Positions 25,806 to 33,943 of a stretch of DNA of 64,000 bases are shown in pieces; the stretch's first letter is position 1; every line of letters begins with the position of its first letter. The DNA is taken from assembly GCA_037044975.1 (NCBI GenBank), contig JBAOIL010000005.1:448490-512489 (forward strand), written 5' to 3'. This DNA is from JADLHS01 sp020848635. GTDB lineage: Bacteria; Verrucomicrobiota; Verrucomicrobiia; Limisphaerales; JADLHS01. The translations under genes and the position numbers were made by a program. The notes beneath the pieces are model-generated. The model was given only the letters and a program-made list of their open reading frames with translations, was not told where the DNA came from and did no database searches.

Positions 25806-28778
25806 ATGAAATCCACCACTCCACTCACGGATTCGCCCAAGAACCACGGCAAATTGAGCATGCTAAAGGCACAATGCAAAAGGCAGAAGCTGCGAACGGC
25901 AGAATTTTGCATTTTTAATTTTGCATTTTTAACTTGTAGCCTACTCCTCGCCCTCTCTTCCCCCGCTCAAACCCTGCTCAATGTGGATTTCGGCGTGGGC
26001 GAAAAGAGCGCCAAGCTGGGTTTCGCCGCCACTGGCCAGACGACCAATGATTTCTGGAATCTCTACCATCACTATGCGCCGAAATTCACGCCCGGCATGC
26101 CGCTCGTCGCGGATGGCCGGCTCGATAACTTGAAGCTCGCCGACCACAGCGACAGCCATGTAAATCTTGCCGTGATGAACGCGCCGGGCGTTTGGGGCAA
26201 CGCCTCGGGCGACACGATGTTCGACACGTTCATCTTTGCGCAAAACGCCTCGAATCTCACCGCCACACTCACCGGGCTTGAACCGGGCCGTTACCATTTC
26301 TACCTTTACGGCCACGCCGATGCCGACGTGACGGGCGAACAAAACTCCGTCTTCACCCTCCGCTCCGGCACAAACACGCTTGGCCCGCTCACGCAACTGG
26401 GCGCCCCCGGCTGGAAGGCGTCTGCGCCGTGGCAGGAACGCTATCAATACGTCGTGTTCCGCGACGTGCTGGTGACGGCGGGCCTGCCCGTGATCATCGA
26501 AGTCGCGCCCGGCCCGAATGGCGTCGCGGTGCTGAACGGACTGCAAATCAGCTCGCGCGGCACCAGCCCGCCGCAGTTGCTGGCAATCGCGGCGCCGGCG
26601 GCGGGCACGGCAAATACGAATCTCCTCTTCCGTTCCATCGCCTACGCCGGTCACGTCACTGACACCAAGGCGCGGTTCAGGGTCAACTTCGAAGTCGAAT
26701 CGCTCGCGACCAACGAGATCTCCGCGCCCTTGTTCGAGGGGGACGTGGCGTTGATCGCCGCCAAGCTGCCCGAGGCCTTGCGCATCGTGAGCAGCGCGGG
26801 CAGGTCACGGCTGTTTTGCGCCACGCCGGGCACGTACGCAGTGACGCTCGACCTGGTCGCAAAAATCACCCGCGCCGAGCCGTGGAACCAGATCAACTTC
26901 AGTGGCCCCGTTTCGCCAATCGCGGCGGTGAACGCCGAGGCCGCCGAGAGCGGCATCGAGATGCAACTCCTGAGCGGCACGCAGCTCGATCCGGAGAAAA
27001 AGGCCACCTCTCGGGTCAGCGGCTTCCTCGGCGCCGATCGCGTGCTGAACCTTCGCTGGCAAAGCAAGACCGCCGAAGTCGCGCGCCGTTCGCTCGTGAC
27101 CGTGGACACCGCCGCGACGGTGCATGTCACGCCCACCGTCATCAAATTCACCACGGCGCTGACCTACGAGATCTTGCAGGCGGCGGTCCCGCGCCTCGCC
27201 ATCGAACTGCCCGCTTCGCACACATTGACCCGCCTGCAGGGTGAACAAATTCGCGATTGGAAAATCACCCCCAGCACCAACAACACGGCGCTGCTGAGCG
27301 TGGAATTCATCAAGCCGGTCGAGAAGAGCCACACCCTCACGCTCTACTCCGAGCAACCCGTCGAAAGCGCGCCCCAGACGACCACACTGGTCCCACCGCA
27401 ACCGCTTGGAGTCGAACGTGAATCCGGTTCGTTCACCCTCAGCGCCGACGACGCGCAGGTGGAGATCGAATCCGCGCCCGGCCTGCGGCAGGTGAATGCC
27501 CCCAACGGGTCGCTCGCCGCCTACCGTTTCACCGCCCGCCCGTTTAACATCAACGCGAAGCTTCGTCGCGTGGAGCCAGTGTTAAAGCTGGCGGCTCGCG
27601 TCACCGCCCGCGTGGAGGAATCCCGCTTGCTCGTCAGTCACGCCCTGACGCTTAATGTCGAGAAGGCCGGCATCTACGCGCTGGAGCTCGCACCGCCGCC
27701 GGGCTTGGTCGTGGCGGATGTGCGGGGCGAAGGGGTGGATGATTGGAAGGTCGCGGATGGCAAACTCAAACTCAGCTTCGCCGCGCGCGTGCTCGGCCTT
27801 CGCAAACTTGACGTCCAGCTTGAACAGGCGTACACGCATTTCCCCGAAAGCGTCACGATTTTTCCGCTCTCGGTGACAGGTGCAACCAACGTCACCACCC
27901 AGCTCGGCGCGGCCAGTTCGCCCGGCATCCGGCTCAAGACGCAGGAACTCGACGGTCTGCGGGAGGTGGCCGTCAACACGTTGGTGCCACGCACGGACGA
28001 ACTGCTCGCCTTCACTGGCGAGCATGCGGATTGGAAACTAATTCTCGCCACGGAAAAACTCCCACCCCGCATCGTCAGCGAAATCTTCAACCTGGTGACC
28101 GTTGGCGACGGGCTCGTGGGTGGCAGCGCGACCATCCGCTTTGGCATCATCAACCAGGGCGTGCAGGAGTTTCGCGTGGCGCTGCCGGCGCATTGGAAGA
28201 ACGTCGAGTTCACTGGCGCGAATATCCGTCGCAAGGAATCAGCCCCGGGCAACACCAATTTCGTCGTGTGGACGCTCACGTTGCAGGACAAGGCGTGGGG
28301 CGGCTACACGCTGGTGGTCACTTATGATTACCAATTCGACGCGAAGGCGGCGGCCCTCGACCTGGCCGGCGCGCACACGCCGGGCGTTGAGCGCGAGACC
28401 GGCAGCCTGGGGATCATGACAGCGGCGAGTCTCAAACTCGAGCCCGCTGTGCCCGCTGACCCGTTGCATCGCGTGGACGAATCCGAGTTGAGTGAGACGG
28501 ATCGTTCGCTCTGCACGCGGCCCTTGCTGCTCGCCTACAAATACACCGGCACGAATTACCAGCAAACCGTCCGCGTGACGCGGTTCGAGGAGTTGCCGGG
28601 TACTCGCGGCCGTGGCCGACCGCACCGAACTCATCTCCGTCATCACCGAGGAAGGGCAGATGCTCACCCAAGCGTCCTTCATGGTAAAGAACAACGAAAT
28701 GCAGGCGCAACGGTTCACCCTGCCCAAGGGGGCGGAGTTGTGGAGCACCTTCGTAAACGGCCAGCCCGCCAAACCTGA
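25806..28778 (+). CDS. Giant envelope protein, part 1: signal peptide, malectin-like and first-half repeat region
   Basis: First open segment of a locus that appears to encode one ~2560-aa protein up to 33498. It starts MKSTTPLTDS. A signal-like hydrophobic stretch (~35-57, ending SSPAQ) is partly encoded by a 7-base-period repeat. A malectin/CBM-like domain follows (~60-260, LLNVDFGVG...YHFYLYGHADADVTGEQ), then a long beta-rich region. Meaningful sequence ends near 28600. Removing one G from the GGG at 28599-28601 joins it to the next segment (RFEELP-VLAAVADRTEL). Beyond that point this frame is junk. No database family is recognised. Confidence 0.8.
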   Translation: MKSTTPLTDSPKNHGKLSMLKAQCKRQKLRTAEFCIFNFAFLTCSLLLALSSPAQTLLNVDFGVGEKSAKLGFAATGQTTNDFWNLYHHYAPKFTPGMPLVADGRLDNLKLADHSDSHVNLAVMNAPGVWGNASGDTMFDTFIFAQNASNLTATLTGLEPGRYHFYLYGHADADVTGEQNSVFTLRSGTNTLGPLTQLGAPGWKASAPWQERYQYVVFRDVLVTAGLPVIIEVAPGPNGVAVLNGLQISSRGTSPPQLLAIAAPAAGTANTNLLFRSIAYAGHVTDTKARFRVNFEVESLATNEISAPLFEGDVALIAAKLPEALRIVSSAGRSRLFCATPGTYAVTLDLVAKITRAEPWNQINFSGPVSPIAAVNAEAAESGIEMQLLSGTQLDPEKKATSRVSGFLGADRVLNLRWQSKTAEVARRSLVTVDTAATVHVTPTVIKFTTALTYEILQAAVPRLAIELPASHTLTRLQGEQIRDWKITPSTNNTALLSVEFIKPVEKSHTLTLYSEQPVESAPQTTTLVPPQPLGVERESGSFTLSADDAQVEIESAPGLRQVNAPNGSLAAYRFTARPFNINAKLRRVEPVLKLAARVTARVEESRLLVSHALTLNVEKAGIYALELAPPPGLVVADVRGEGVDDWKVADGKLKLSFAARVLGLRKLDVQLEQAYTHFPESVTIFPLSVTGATNVTTQLGAASSPGIRLKTQELDGLREVAVNTLVPRTDELLAFTGEHADWKLILATEKLPPRIVSEIFNLVTVGDGLVGGSATIRFGIINQGVQEFRVALPAHWKNVEFTGANIRRKESAPGNTNFVVWTLTLQDKAWGGYTLVVTYDYQFDAKAAALDLAGAHTPGVERETGSLGIMTAASLKLEPAVPADPLHRVDESELSETDRSLCTRPLLLAYKYTGTNYQQTVRVTRFEELPGTRGRGRPHRTHLRHHRGRADAHPSVLHGKEQRNAGATVHPAQGGGVVEHLRKRPARQT
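25902..25935 (+). repeat. Degenerate heptamer array (TTTTGCA/TTTTTAA)
   Basis: Two copies of the alternating heptamers TTTTGCA and TTTTTAA in tandem, inside the signal-peptide coding region of the giant protein. An inverted partner AATGCAAAA lies ~25 bases upstream. Confidence 0.7.
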
Positions 28779-30018
28779 GCGCGACGGCGATGACATCCTC
28801 GTCAGCCTGCCACGCGACGCGAATCGGGACCAGGCCTTCGCGGTGGATATCGTTTACAAGCAGTCGGTGGAATTGAAATCGTCACTCTTCCCGCGCCGGC
28901 TGGAACTCAAGGCCCCGCTCACCGATGTGCCAAACACCTACGCCGAATGGGCGCTCTTCGTGCCGATGAACCAACGCCTGAGCGGGTTTGACGGCAACAT
29001 GACCGTGGCGAGCGGCACGACCTACGGCCTGCGCGACGCGTGGGAGGAATGCCTGCAATTCTACTGGAGGCTGGTTGAGCGCAACGTTGGAGTCATCATT
29101 CTCTGCCTCGTGTTAAGCGTGCTCACGGCGCTGATTATCGCCGCGGCCCGGCGCGGAATGAAACGAGCCATCGAGATTATCGTGGTGCTCACCATCATCG
29201 CCCTGCTGGGCGCGATGTTATTGCCCGCGCTGAGCAAGGCGAAGTCGAAAGCGCAGCGCATTAGTGCCATGAGCAACCTAAAGCAAGTCGGCCTGGCCGC
29301 ACGAATCTGGTCCGGGGACAACAGCGACCGCATGCCGGCGAGTTTCGAGGACATGAAGGCCGAACTCGGCACGGACAAGATTACGGTTGATCCCAACACG
29401 GGGCAGCGGTTCGTCTGGGTCGGTGCCGGCAAAGACGCGAGCGACCCCAGCGCGATCCTCGCCTATTCGCCGAGCGACCAGAACGGCCGCGCCGTGCTGC
29501 TTGCGGACGGCAGCGTGCAGCAGGTCAACAGCGAGAAGTTTTCGGAAATGCTGGTGCGCGATGAGGAAAACCTGCGGGCCAGGCAGGCGCAACAATCGGT
29601 TCGGGAGTTTGCGCCCAAAAGATTGGCAGCACCGGGAATGACCGCGGGCTCCACTGTGATGGACGGGCCGCCGCCGCCCGCGCCCCAGACAACACCGGCG
29701 GCACGGCGGCGCCGGACCAAGCTGCGTTCAGAGCGCGATACGGCCTGGCGACGGGTGAGTTGCGGAATACCTCGACGAACTCGGCTTGGACCGATTTCGA
29801 TAGTGCTGGTGTGCTTGCGACTATTGAGCCCACGACGGGATCACCCGTCGCCGGCCTGGCCACAACGACCGGATCAAGCACGCCGCCCAAACCCACCGCT
29901 GCCGGGGTGCGGCCCATTCGGATTGATGTGCCGCGCAGCGGACACCAGTTCAATTTCACCAAAGTGCTCAACGTCAAACGCGAACCACTCAGCATCAAAG
30001 CGTCGGTCATGCCGTTGA
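28612..30018 (+). CDS. Giant envelope protein, part 2: contains an embedded pseudopilin-like segment
   Basis: Continuation of part 1 in the next frame; the coding character runs from ~28602 to ~29700. After a beta-rich region comes a segment like the N-terminus of a type II/IV pseudopilin: MKRAIEIIVVLTIIALLG, then AMLLPALSKAKSKAQ, then SNLKQVGLAARIWSGDNSDRMP and the pilin-tail-like GRAVLLADGSVQQV. The usual cleavage glycine and Glu5 are missing, so it acts as an internal membrane helix here rather than a processed pilin (inference). Near 29700-29712 one base seems to be missing and the frame changes to part 3 (GTAAPDQAAFRARYGLATGELRN). Confidence 0.75.
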   Translation: MADRTELISVITEEGQMLTQASFMVKNNEMQAQRFTLPKGAELWSTFVNGQPAKPERDGDDILVSLPRDANRDQAFAVDIVYKQSVELKSSLFPRRLELKAPLTDVPNTYAEWALFVPMNQRLSGFDGNMTVASGTTYGLRDAWEECLQFYWRLVERNVGVIILCLVLSVLTALIIAAARRGMKRAIEIIVVLTIIALLGAMLLPALSKAKSKAQRISAMSNLKQVGLAARIWSGDNSDRMPASFEDMKAELGTDKITVDPNTGQRFVWVGAGKDASDPSAILAYSPSDQNGRAVLLADGSVQQVNSEKFSEMLVRDEENLRARQAQQSVREFAPKRLAAPGMTAGSTVMDGPPPPAPQTTPAARRRRTKLRSERDTAWRRVSCGIPRRTRLGPISIVLVCLRLLSPRRDHPSPAWPQRPDQARRPNPPLPGCGPFGLMCRAADTSSISPKCSTSNANHSASKRRSCR

Positions 30019-31151
30019 AAACCTGGCGTGGCCTCCAGATGCTGTTGCAGGTGTTCATGTTCGTCGTTGGCCTCGCGATGCTGTGGCGCTTCTGGAGCGC
30101 ACCGCAGCGGAGCGCCTTCTGGCTCGCGGTGGCGAGCCTGCTCGTGATCAGCGGCGTCATCAGCCTGTTCGCGATGTGGCGTGTGCTCGGCGTCGCGTTC
30201 ATTGCACTCGTGCCAGGGTTATTGTTCCTGGCGCTTGGTTATGGCGTCTGGCGGTTCCGGCAACACCGACGGCACGCGGATCCGACGGAGCCGCCGATGA
30301 TGGATGGGGCGGACTCCACCACGATCGCGACCCTGCTCCTCTTGGCAGGCATGTTTGCGACCGGCATTTCGGTACAGGCCCAGGAGCGCGCGGCTTTGAC
30401 CAACAGCGTTTCCCTCGTCAGCGCCAGTTACACCGGTCGCGTGCAGGACAAGATCGCCCAATTCGATGCGACCCTCGTCGTTTCATCCGCCGCGACGAAT
30501 CAGACCCTGCCGTTGTTCAGCGATGACATCGCAGTGCAATCGTTCACCACCACCGGCAGCGCGAAGCTGGTGCGCGAAGGGCGGACGGTTTCCGTGTTTC
30601 TGCCCGCGCGCGGCCCGGCCACGTTGCAGATGAAATTGCTGGGTAAACTTGGCGGCGACGTGACGAAGCGCTCGCTGGCGTTCACCATTCCGCCCGCGTT
30701 GAGCAGCCAGGTGAACGTGGCGATTGACGAAGCCGAGGCGGACGTAGAGTTCCCGACAGCGGTCAGCTTCCACCGCACGGCGGACAATGGCCAGACAAGT
30801 GTGGCCGCCATCCTTGGGGCGGCGGACCGGTTCGACCTGACGTGGACGCCGCGCGTGAAGCGCGCCGCCGAGATCGCCGCCACGGTTTTTTGCCAGAACA
30901 CCGCGCTGGCCACGTTCAGCGGCGGCGTCATGAAGCTTCGCACGATCGCTGGATTACCAAGTGACGCAGGGCGAGTTGAAGCAACTCCGCGTCCGGCTGC
31001 CGGCCGGTCAACGATTGCTGCGCGTGGAGGGCGCGAGCATGCGGACGTGGGAGCTCAAGCCCGAAGCGACCGGCGAGATTCTCACCGTGGACCTGCTCAA
31101 GGGTGTCTCGCCGGGCTACAAGTTGACGCTCGAAACGGAACGCGTGCTTGA
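29760..31151 (+). CDS. Giant envelope protein, part 3: triple membrane segment and start of second half
   Basis: Coding from ~29712 to ~30935 in this frame. It holds the closing module of half one (RIDVPRSGHQFNFTKVLNVKREPLSIKAS) and three hydrophobic helices (30021-30260). An in-frame signal-like stretch follows (TTIATLLLLAGMFATGISVQAQ), then the beginning of half two (SASYTGRVQDKIAQFDATLVV), which mirrors part 1 (YAGHVTDTKARFRVNFEV). No stop separates the halves, so a single fused chain is likely, although two ancestral genes can be recognised. A surplus base near 30940 moves the frame to part 4 (LDYQVTQGELKQLRV). Confidence 0.75.
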   Translation: MRNTSTNSAWTDFDSAGVLATIEPTTGSPVAGLATTTGSSTPPKPTAAGVRPIRIDVPRSGHQFNFTKVLNVKREPLSIKASVMPLKTWRGLQMLLQVFMFVVGLAMLWRFWSAPQRSAFWLAVASLLVISGVISLFAMWRVLGVAFIALVPGLLFLALGYGVWRFRQHRRHADPTEPPMMDGADSTTIATLLLLAGMFATGISVQAQERAALTNSVSLVSASYTGRVQDKIAQFDATLVVSSAATNQTLPLFSDDIAVQSFTTTGSAKLVREGRTVSVFLPARGPATLQMKLLGKLGGDVTKRSLAFTIPPALSSQVNVAIDEAEADVEFPTAVSFHRTADNGQTSVAAILGAADRFDLTWTPRVKRAAEIAATVFCQNTALATFSGGVMKLRTIAGLPSDAGRVEATPRPAAGRSTIAARGGREHADVGAQARSDRRDSHRGPAQGCLAGLQVDARNGTRA

Positions 31152-33498
31152 TCCATTACCCGCAACGGTCGGCGTCGCCATCCCGCACGCGTTGGACGTG
31201 AAACGCGAGACCGGGCTGGTGGCGTTGGCGGGGGGCGAGGAACTGGCGATAACCGTCGAGCGCTCCGCCGATTTGCAGCGCGTGGACGCGGAGGAATTCG
31301 CCCGGGCGGCGGGAGTCGCAAAGGAAATTCTGCTCAGCGCGTTCCGTTTTCTGAAAGCGGACTTTGATCTCCCCGTGCGCGTTGAGGCCGTCCAACCGCA
31401 GATCGAAGCCGCGATCCGCAACGATTTCCGCGTCGGCCTGGACCAATTATCGCTCGGGGCGCAGTTGAATTACACGGTGAAAAAGGCGGGCGTGTTTGCG
31501 TTGCGCCTCGCCTTGCCCGACGGCTGGCGGCTGGATGCCGTGAAGGGCGACAACTTCCAGCAATGGGCCGAACGCGGCGAGCCCGGGACACGCGTGCTGG
31601 AAGTCTCGCTGAAGGAACGCACCTTGGGCGCGGGCCAATTGCAGGTTGTGCTTTCGCAGAACTGGAAGGACGTACCGCCCACATTGAGCCTCGCAGGCCT
31701 GGCGCCCTTGGGTGTGCAAAAACTTTCCGGCTATGTCACCGTCACCTCCGAAGTCGGCATTGGCGTGAAGACGGTTTTGTTCGATGGGCTCGTGGAAATT
31801 CCCTACGCGAACGTTGGGATGGCGGCGGGGTCGGCGCCGCAGGGCAGTGCGCTGGCGTTCAAACTGATTACCCTAGAGGCGGCGGCGGCGGGATGGAAGT
31901 TGTCCGTCGCCACCGAGAGCGTCGAGGCATGGGTGCGCGCTGAGGTATTCAACGCTTTCACTTTTACCGAAACCCTTGTGAGTGCGCGGGCGCTGGTGAA
32001 ATACGACATCGCCAACGCGCCGGTGAAGCAGTTCCGGGTGCGTGTGCCGGCGGACGCCAAGAACGTCGAGATCAGCGGGGTCAACATCCGCCGTCGCGAC
32101 CAGCATACAAACGATTGGCGCGTGGAATTGCAGAACAAGGTCCGCGGCGATTACGTGCTGACGGTCACCTGGGAATGGCCCAAGGACTCGCGGACGAACC
32201 TCGTGGCGCTCGCGGGCGTCGAAGCGTTGGGCGTGGAGCGCGAGTCAGGTTCCCTCGTGCTCGTGGCCAAACCGCCGTTGCAGGTAGCGGAAAGGAGCGT
32301 GGGTGAGTTGCTCAACAAAATTGACGTGGGCGAACTGCCGGCGTGGACCGGTCGCGCGCCGGAATCCGCCGTGCTCGCATATCATTACGTTCGCCCGGGC
32401 TACCGGCTGCTCGTCGAGGCGCGACGGTACGCGGAGGCGGAGGTATTGCAGGCGCTCGTGGACAGCGCGCGGTTCACGACCGTGGTGTCCGACGATGGGC
32501 AGACGATGACCGAGGCCAGCCTGAGTGTGCGCAACAACGGTCGGCAACATCTGGAAATCGAGTTACCCCGGGGCGCAACCGTATGGAGCGCATTCGTGGC
32601 GGGCGAACCGGTCCGACCGAGCAAACGTCAAGGCCGGTTGCTGTTGCCGCTTGAACGCGACTCCGCCAGTGACGCCCCGATCAGCGTGGAGTTGACGTAT
32701 GTGAGCGAGGATGAATTTCCGCGCCGCAGCGGACACGTAGCGCTGGCTTCTCCGAAGTTCGACGTGCCGATGAAGAACACGCGCTGGGATTTGTTCCTGC
32801 CGCCGGATTACGACTACAGTGACTTTACCGGCAGCATGATACGCACGGCAGATGTGGGTGCGCCTGTGGTGCAAGATTTCAGCCGCAGCCTTTATACGGA
32901 AGCGGAGAACTCCAAGGTGGCGGAGAAACAAAAGGCCATGTTGGATGAGTTGTCCACCGTGAAGCAACAACTGGCGGAAGGGAAAACGCGCGAGGCGATG
33001 GGCAACTACAACCGCGCCAAAAGCCCGAGCGGGAAGAACGGGACATTCTCCAAGTCCGATGAAGTTGAGCGGTTGGGCAAGGAAGTGCGGCGGATCCAGG
33101 GCAGCAACCTGATCCAGGCACAGAACGCATGGTTCTTCGAGAATAACGCCCGGTTAAACGACGGAGCGGTGGACTTGGGGTTGAATGTACAGTCGCAACC
33201 GCGGATAGCACAGACGGATGGCGACACGGAAGTGGCCGGCAAACAATGGGAGAAGCTCGAAGCGGCGCAACAGCTTGCCGTGGCCAAGGTCACGCCTTTA
33301 CACGTGAATCTGCCGGCGCGCGGAGTGCGCTACTCGTTCACGCAGGTGTTGCAGACCGAAATCAACAAACCGCTGACGATTGGATTGCTCGCGCAGAGCA
33401 GCAAAAACCCGAGCTGGCTAAGCCGGCTCGCGGTGGGCGCGTTAGGGTTTGGGCTGCTGTGGGGGCTGATGAGCGTCGTCGCCCGGCGGCCGGATTGA
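30961..33498 (+). CDS. Giant envelope protein, part 4: second half and C-terminal anchor
   Basis: Last segment, 845 aa open, real coding from ~30940. It is beta-rich and repeats elements of part 1 and part 2: GVERESGSLVL (part 1 has GVERESGSFTL and GVERETGSLGI), EISGVNIRRRD (part 1: EFTGANIRRKE), and SDDGQTMTEASLSVRNNGRQHLEIELP (part 2: TEEGQMLTQASFMVKNNEMQAQRFTLP). A charged helical linker (EAENSKVAEKQKAMLDELSTVKQQL) precedes the closing module (HVNLPARGVRYSFTQVLQTEINKPLTI) and one C-terminal membrane helix (LAVGALGFGLLWGLMSVVA). Most of it should lie in the periplasm or on the surface. Confidence 0.8.
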   Translation: MTQGELKQLRVRLPAGQRLLRVEGASMRTWELKPEATGEILTVDLLKGVSPGYKLTLETERVLDPLPATVGVAIPHALDVKRETGLVALAGGEELAITVERSADLQRVDAEEFARAAGVAKEILLSAFRFLKADFDLPVRVEAVQPQIEAAIRNDFRVGLDQLSLGAQLNYTVKKAGVFALRLALPDGWRLDAVKGDNFQQWAERGEPGTRVLEVSLKERTLGAGQLQVVLSQNWKDVPPTLSLAGLAPLGVQKLSGYVTVTSEVGIGVKTVLFDGLVEIPYANVGMAAGSAPQGSALAFKLITLEAAAAGWKLSVATESVEAWVRAEVFNAFTFTETLVSARALVKYDIANAPVKQFRVRVPADAKNVEISGVNIRRRDQHTNDWRVELQNKVRGDYVLTVTWEWPKDSRTNLVALAGVEALGVERESGSLVLVAKPPLQVAERSVGELLNKIDVGELPAWTGRAPESAVLAYHYVRPGYRLLVEARRYAEAEVLQALVDSARFTTVVSDDGQTMTEASLSVRNNGRQHLEIELPRGATVWSAFVAGEPVRPSKRQGRLLLPLERDSASDAPISVELTYVSEDEFPRRSGHVALASPKFDVPMKNTRWDLFLPPDYDYSDFTGSMIRTADVGAPVVQDFSRSLYTEAENSKVAEKQKAMLDELSTVKQQLAEGKTREAMGNYNRAKSPSGKNGTFSKSDEVERLGKEVRRIQGSNLIQAQNAWFFENNARLNDGAVDLGLNVQSQPRIAQTDGDTEVAGKQWEKLEAAQQLAVAKVTPLHVNLPARGVRYSFTQVLQTEINKPLTIGLLAQSSKNPSWLSRLAVGALGFGLLWGLMSVVARRPD

Positions 33499-33943
33499 CG
33501 TGCGGGTGGATTAGCGGACGGTCACGCTAAACCAGGCCGACAGGAATTTAGCACCGCGAACTTGCGGGATATCCGGTCGCCGAGTGCTGCGCCCGGGTGT
33601 CGCCACACGGGCGGTGGCGCGGACGCATCAAGCCAGATCCGCGGGGTCGGTTAGCCGTCGAAAGCCCTCAATCGTCCACCAATAGAATGTGAATAAGTTC
33701 TTCAAACGACTGATTGCCAAGCCCCCAGAAGTGCGGAAAATCTGGCGTAATAATTGTTACAGTGGTTCCAATGAAAAACTAAACTTAGAAGGTTCTTAAT
33801 CTAGGTAAACTGCCGGGTGGTGGTTATTTGATTACTGAAGTTTTCCTGCCGCACTGGGAATCAGGCGGCAAACAAATTGTCTGAACCGTAATCGTTTCGC
33901 CACGCAAGCGTGCCGACGTTTCCTGAGAACGCCGAAAGAAGAA
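33499..33943. other. Intergenic region before the repeat protein
   Basis: The 445 bases hold no gene. A hairpin CGCCCG...CGGGCG with inner GTGT/ACAC pairing lies at 33590-33613 and may end transcription of the giant-protein locus. From ~33680 the sequence turns AT-richer, as expected for a promoter region, but no clear -35/-10 pair stands out. Confidence 0.45.

Noticed and set aside
29155..29560. Functional type IV pilin gene
   Set aside because: It lacks the prepilin cleavage glycine and Glu5, and sits inside a longer frame with domains on both sides.
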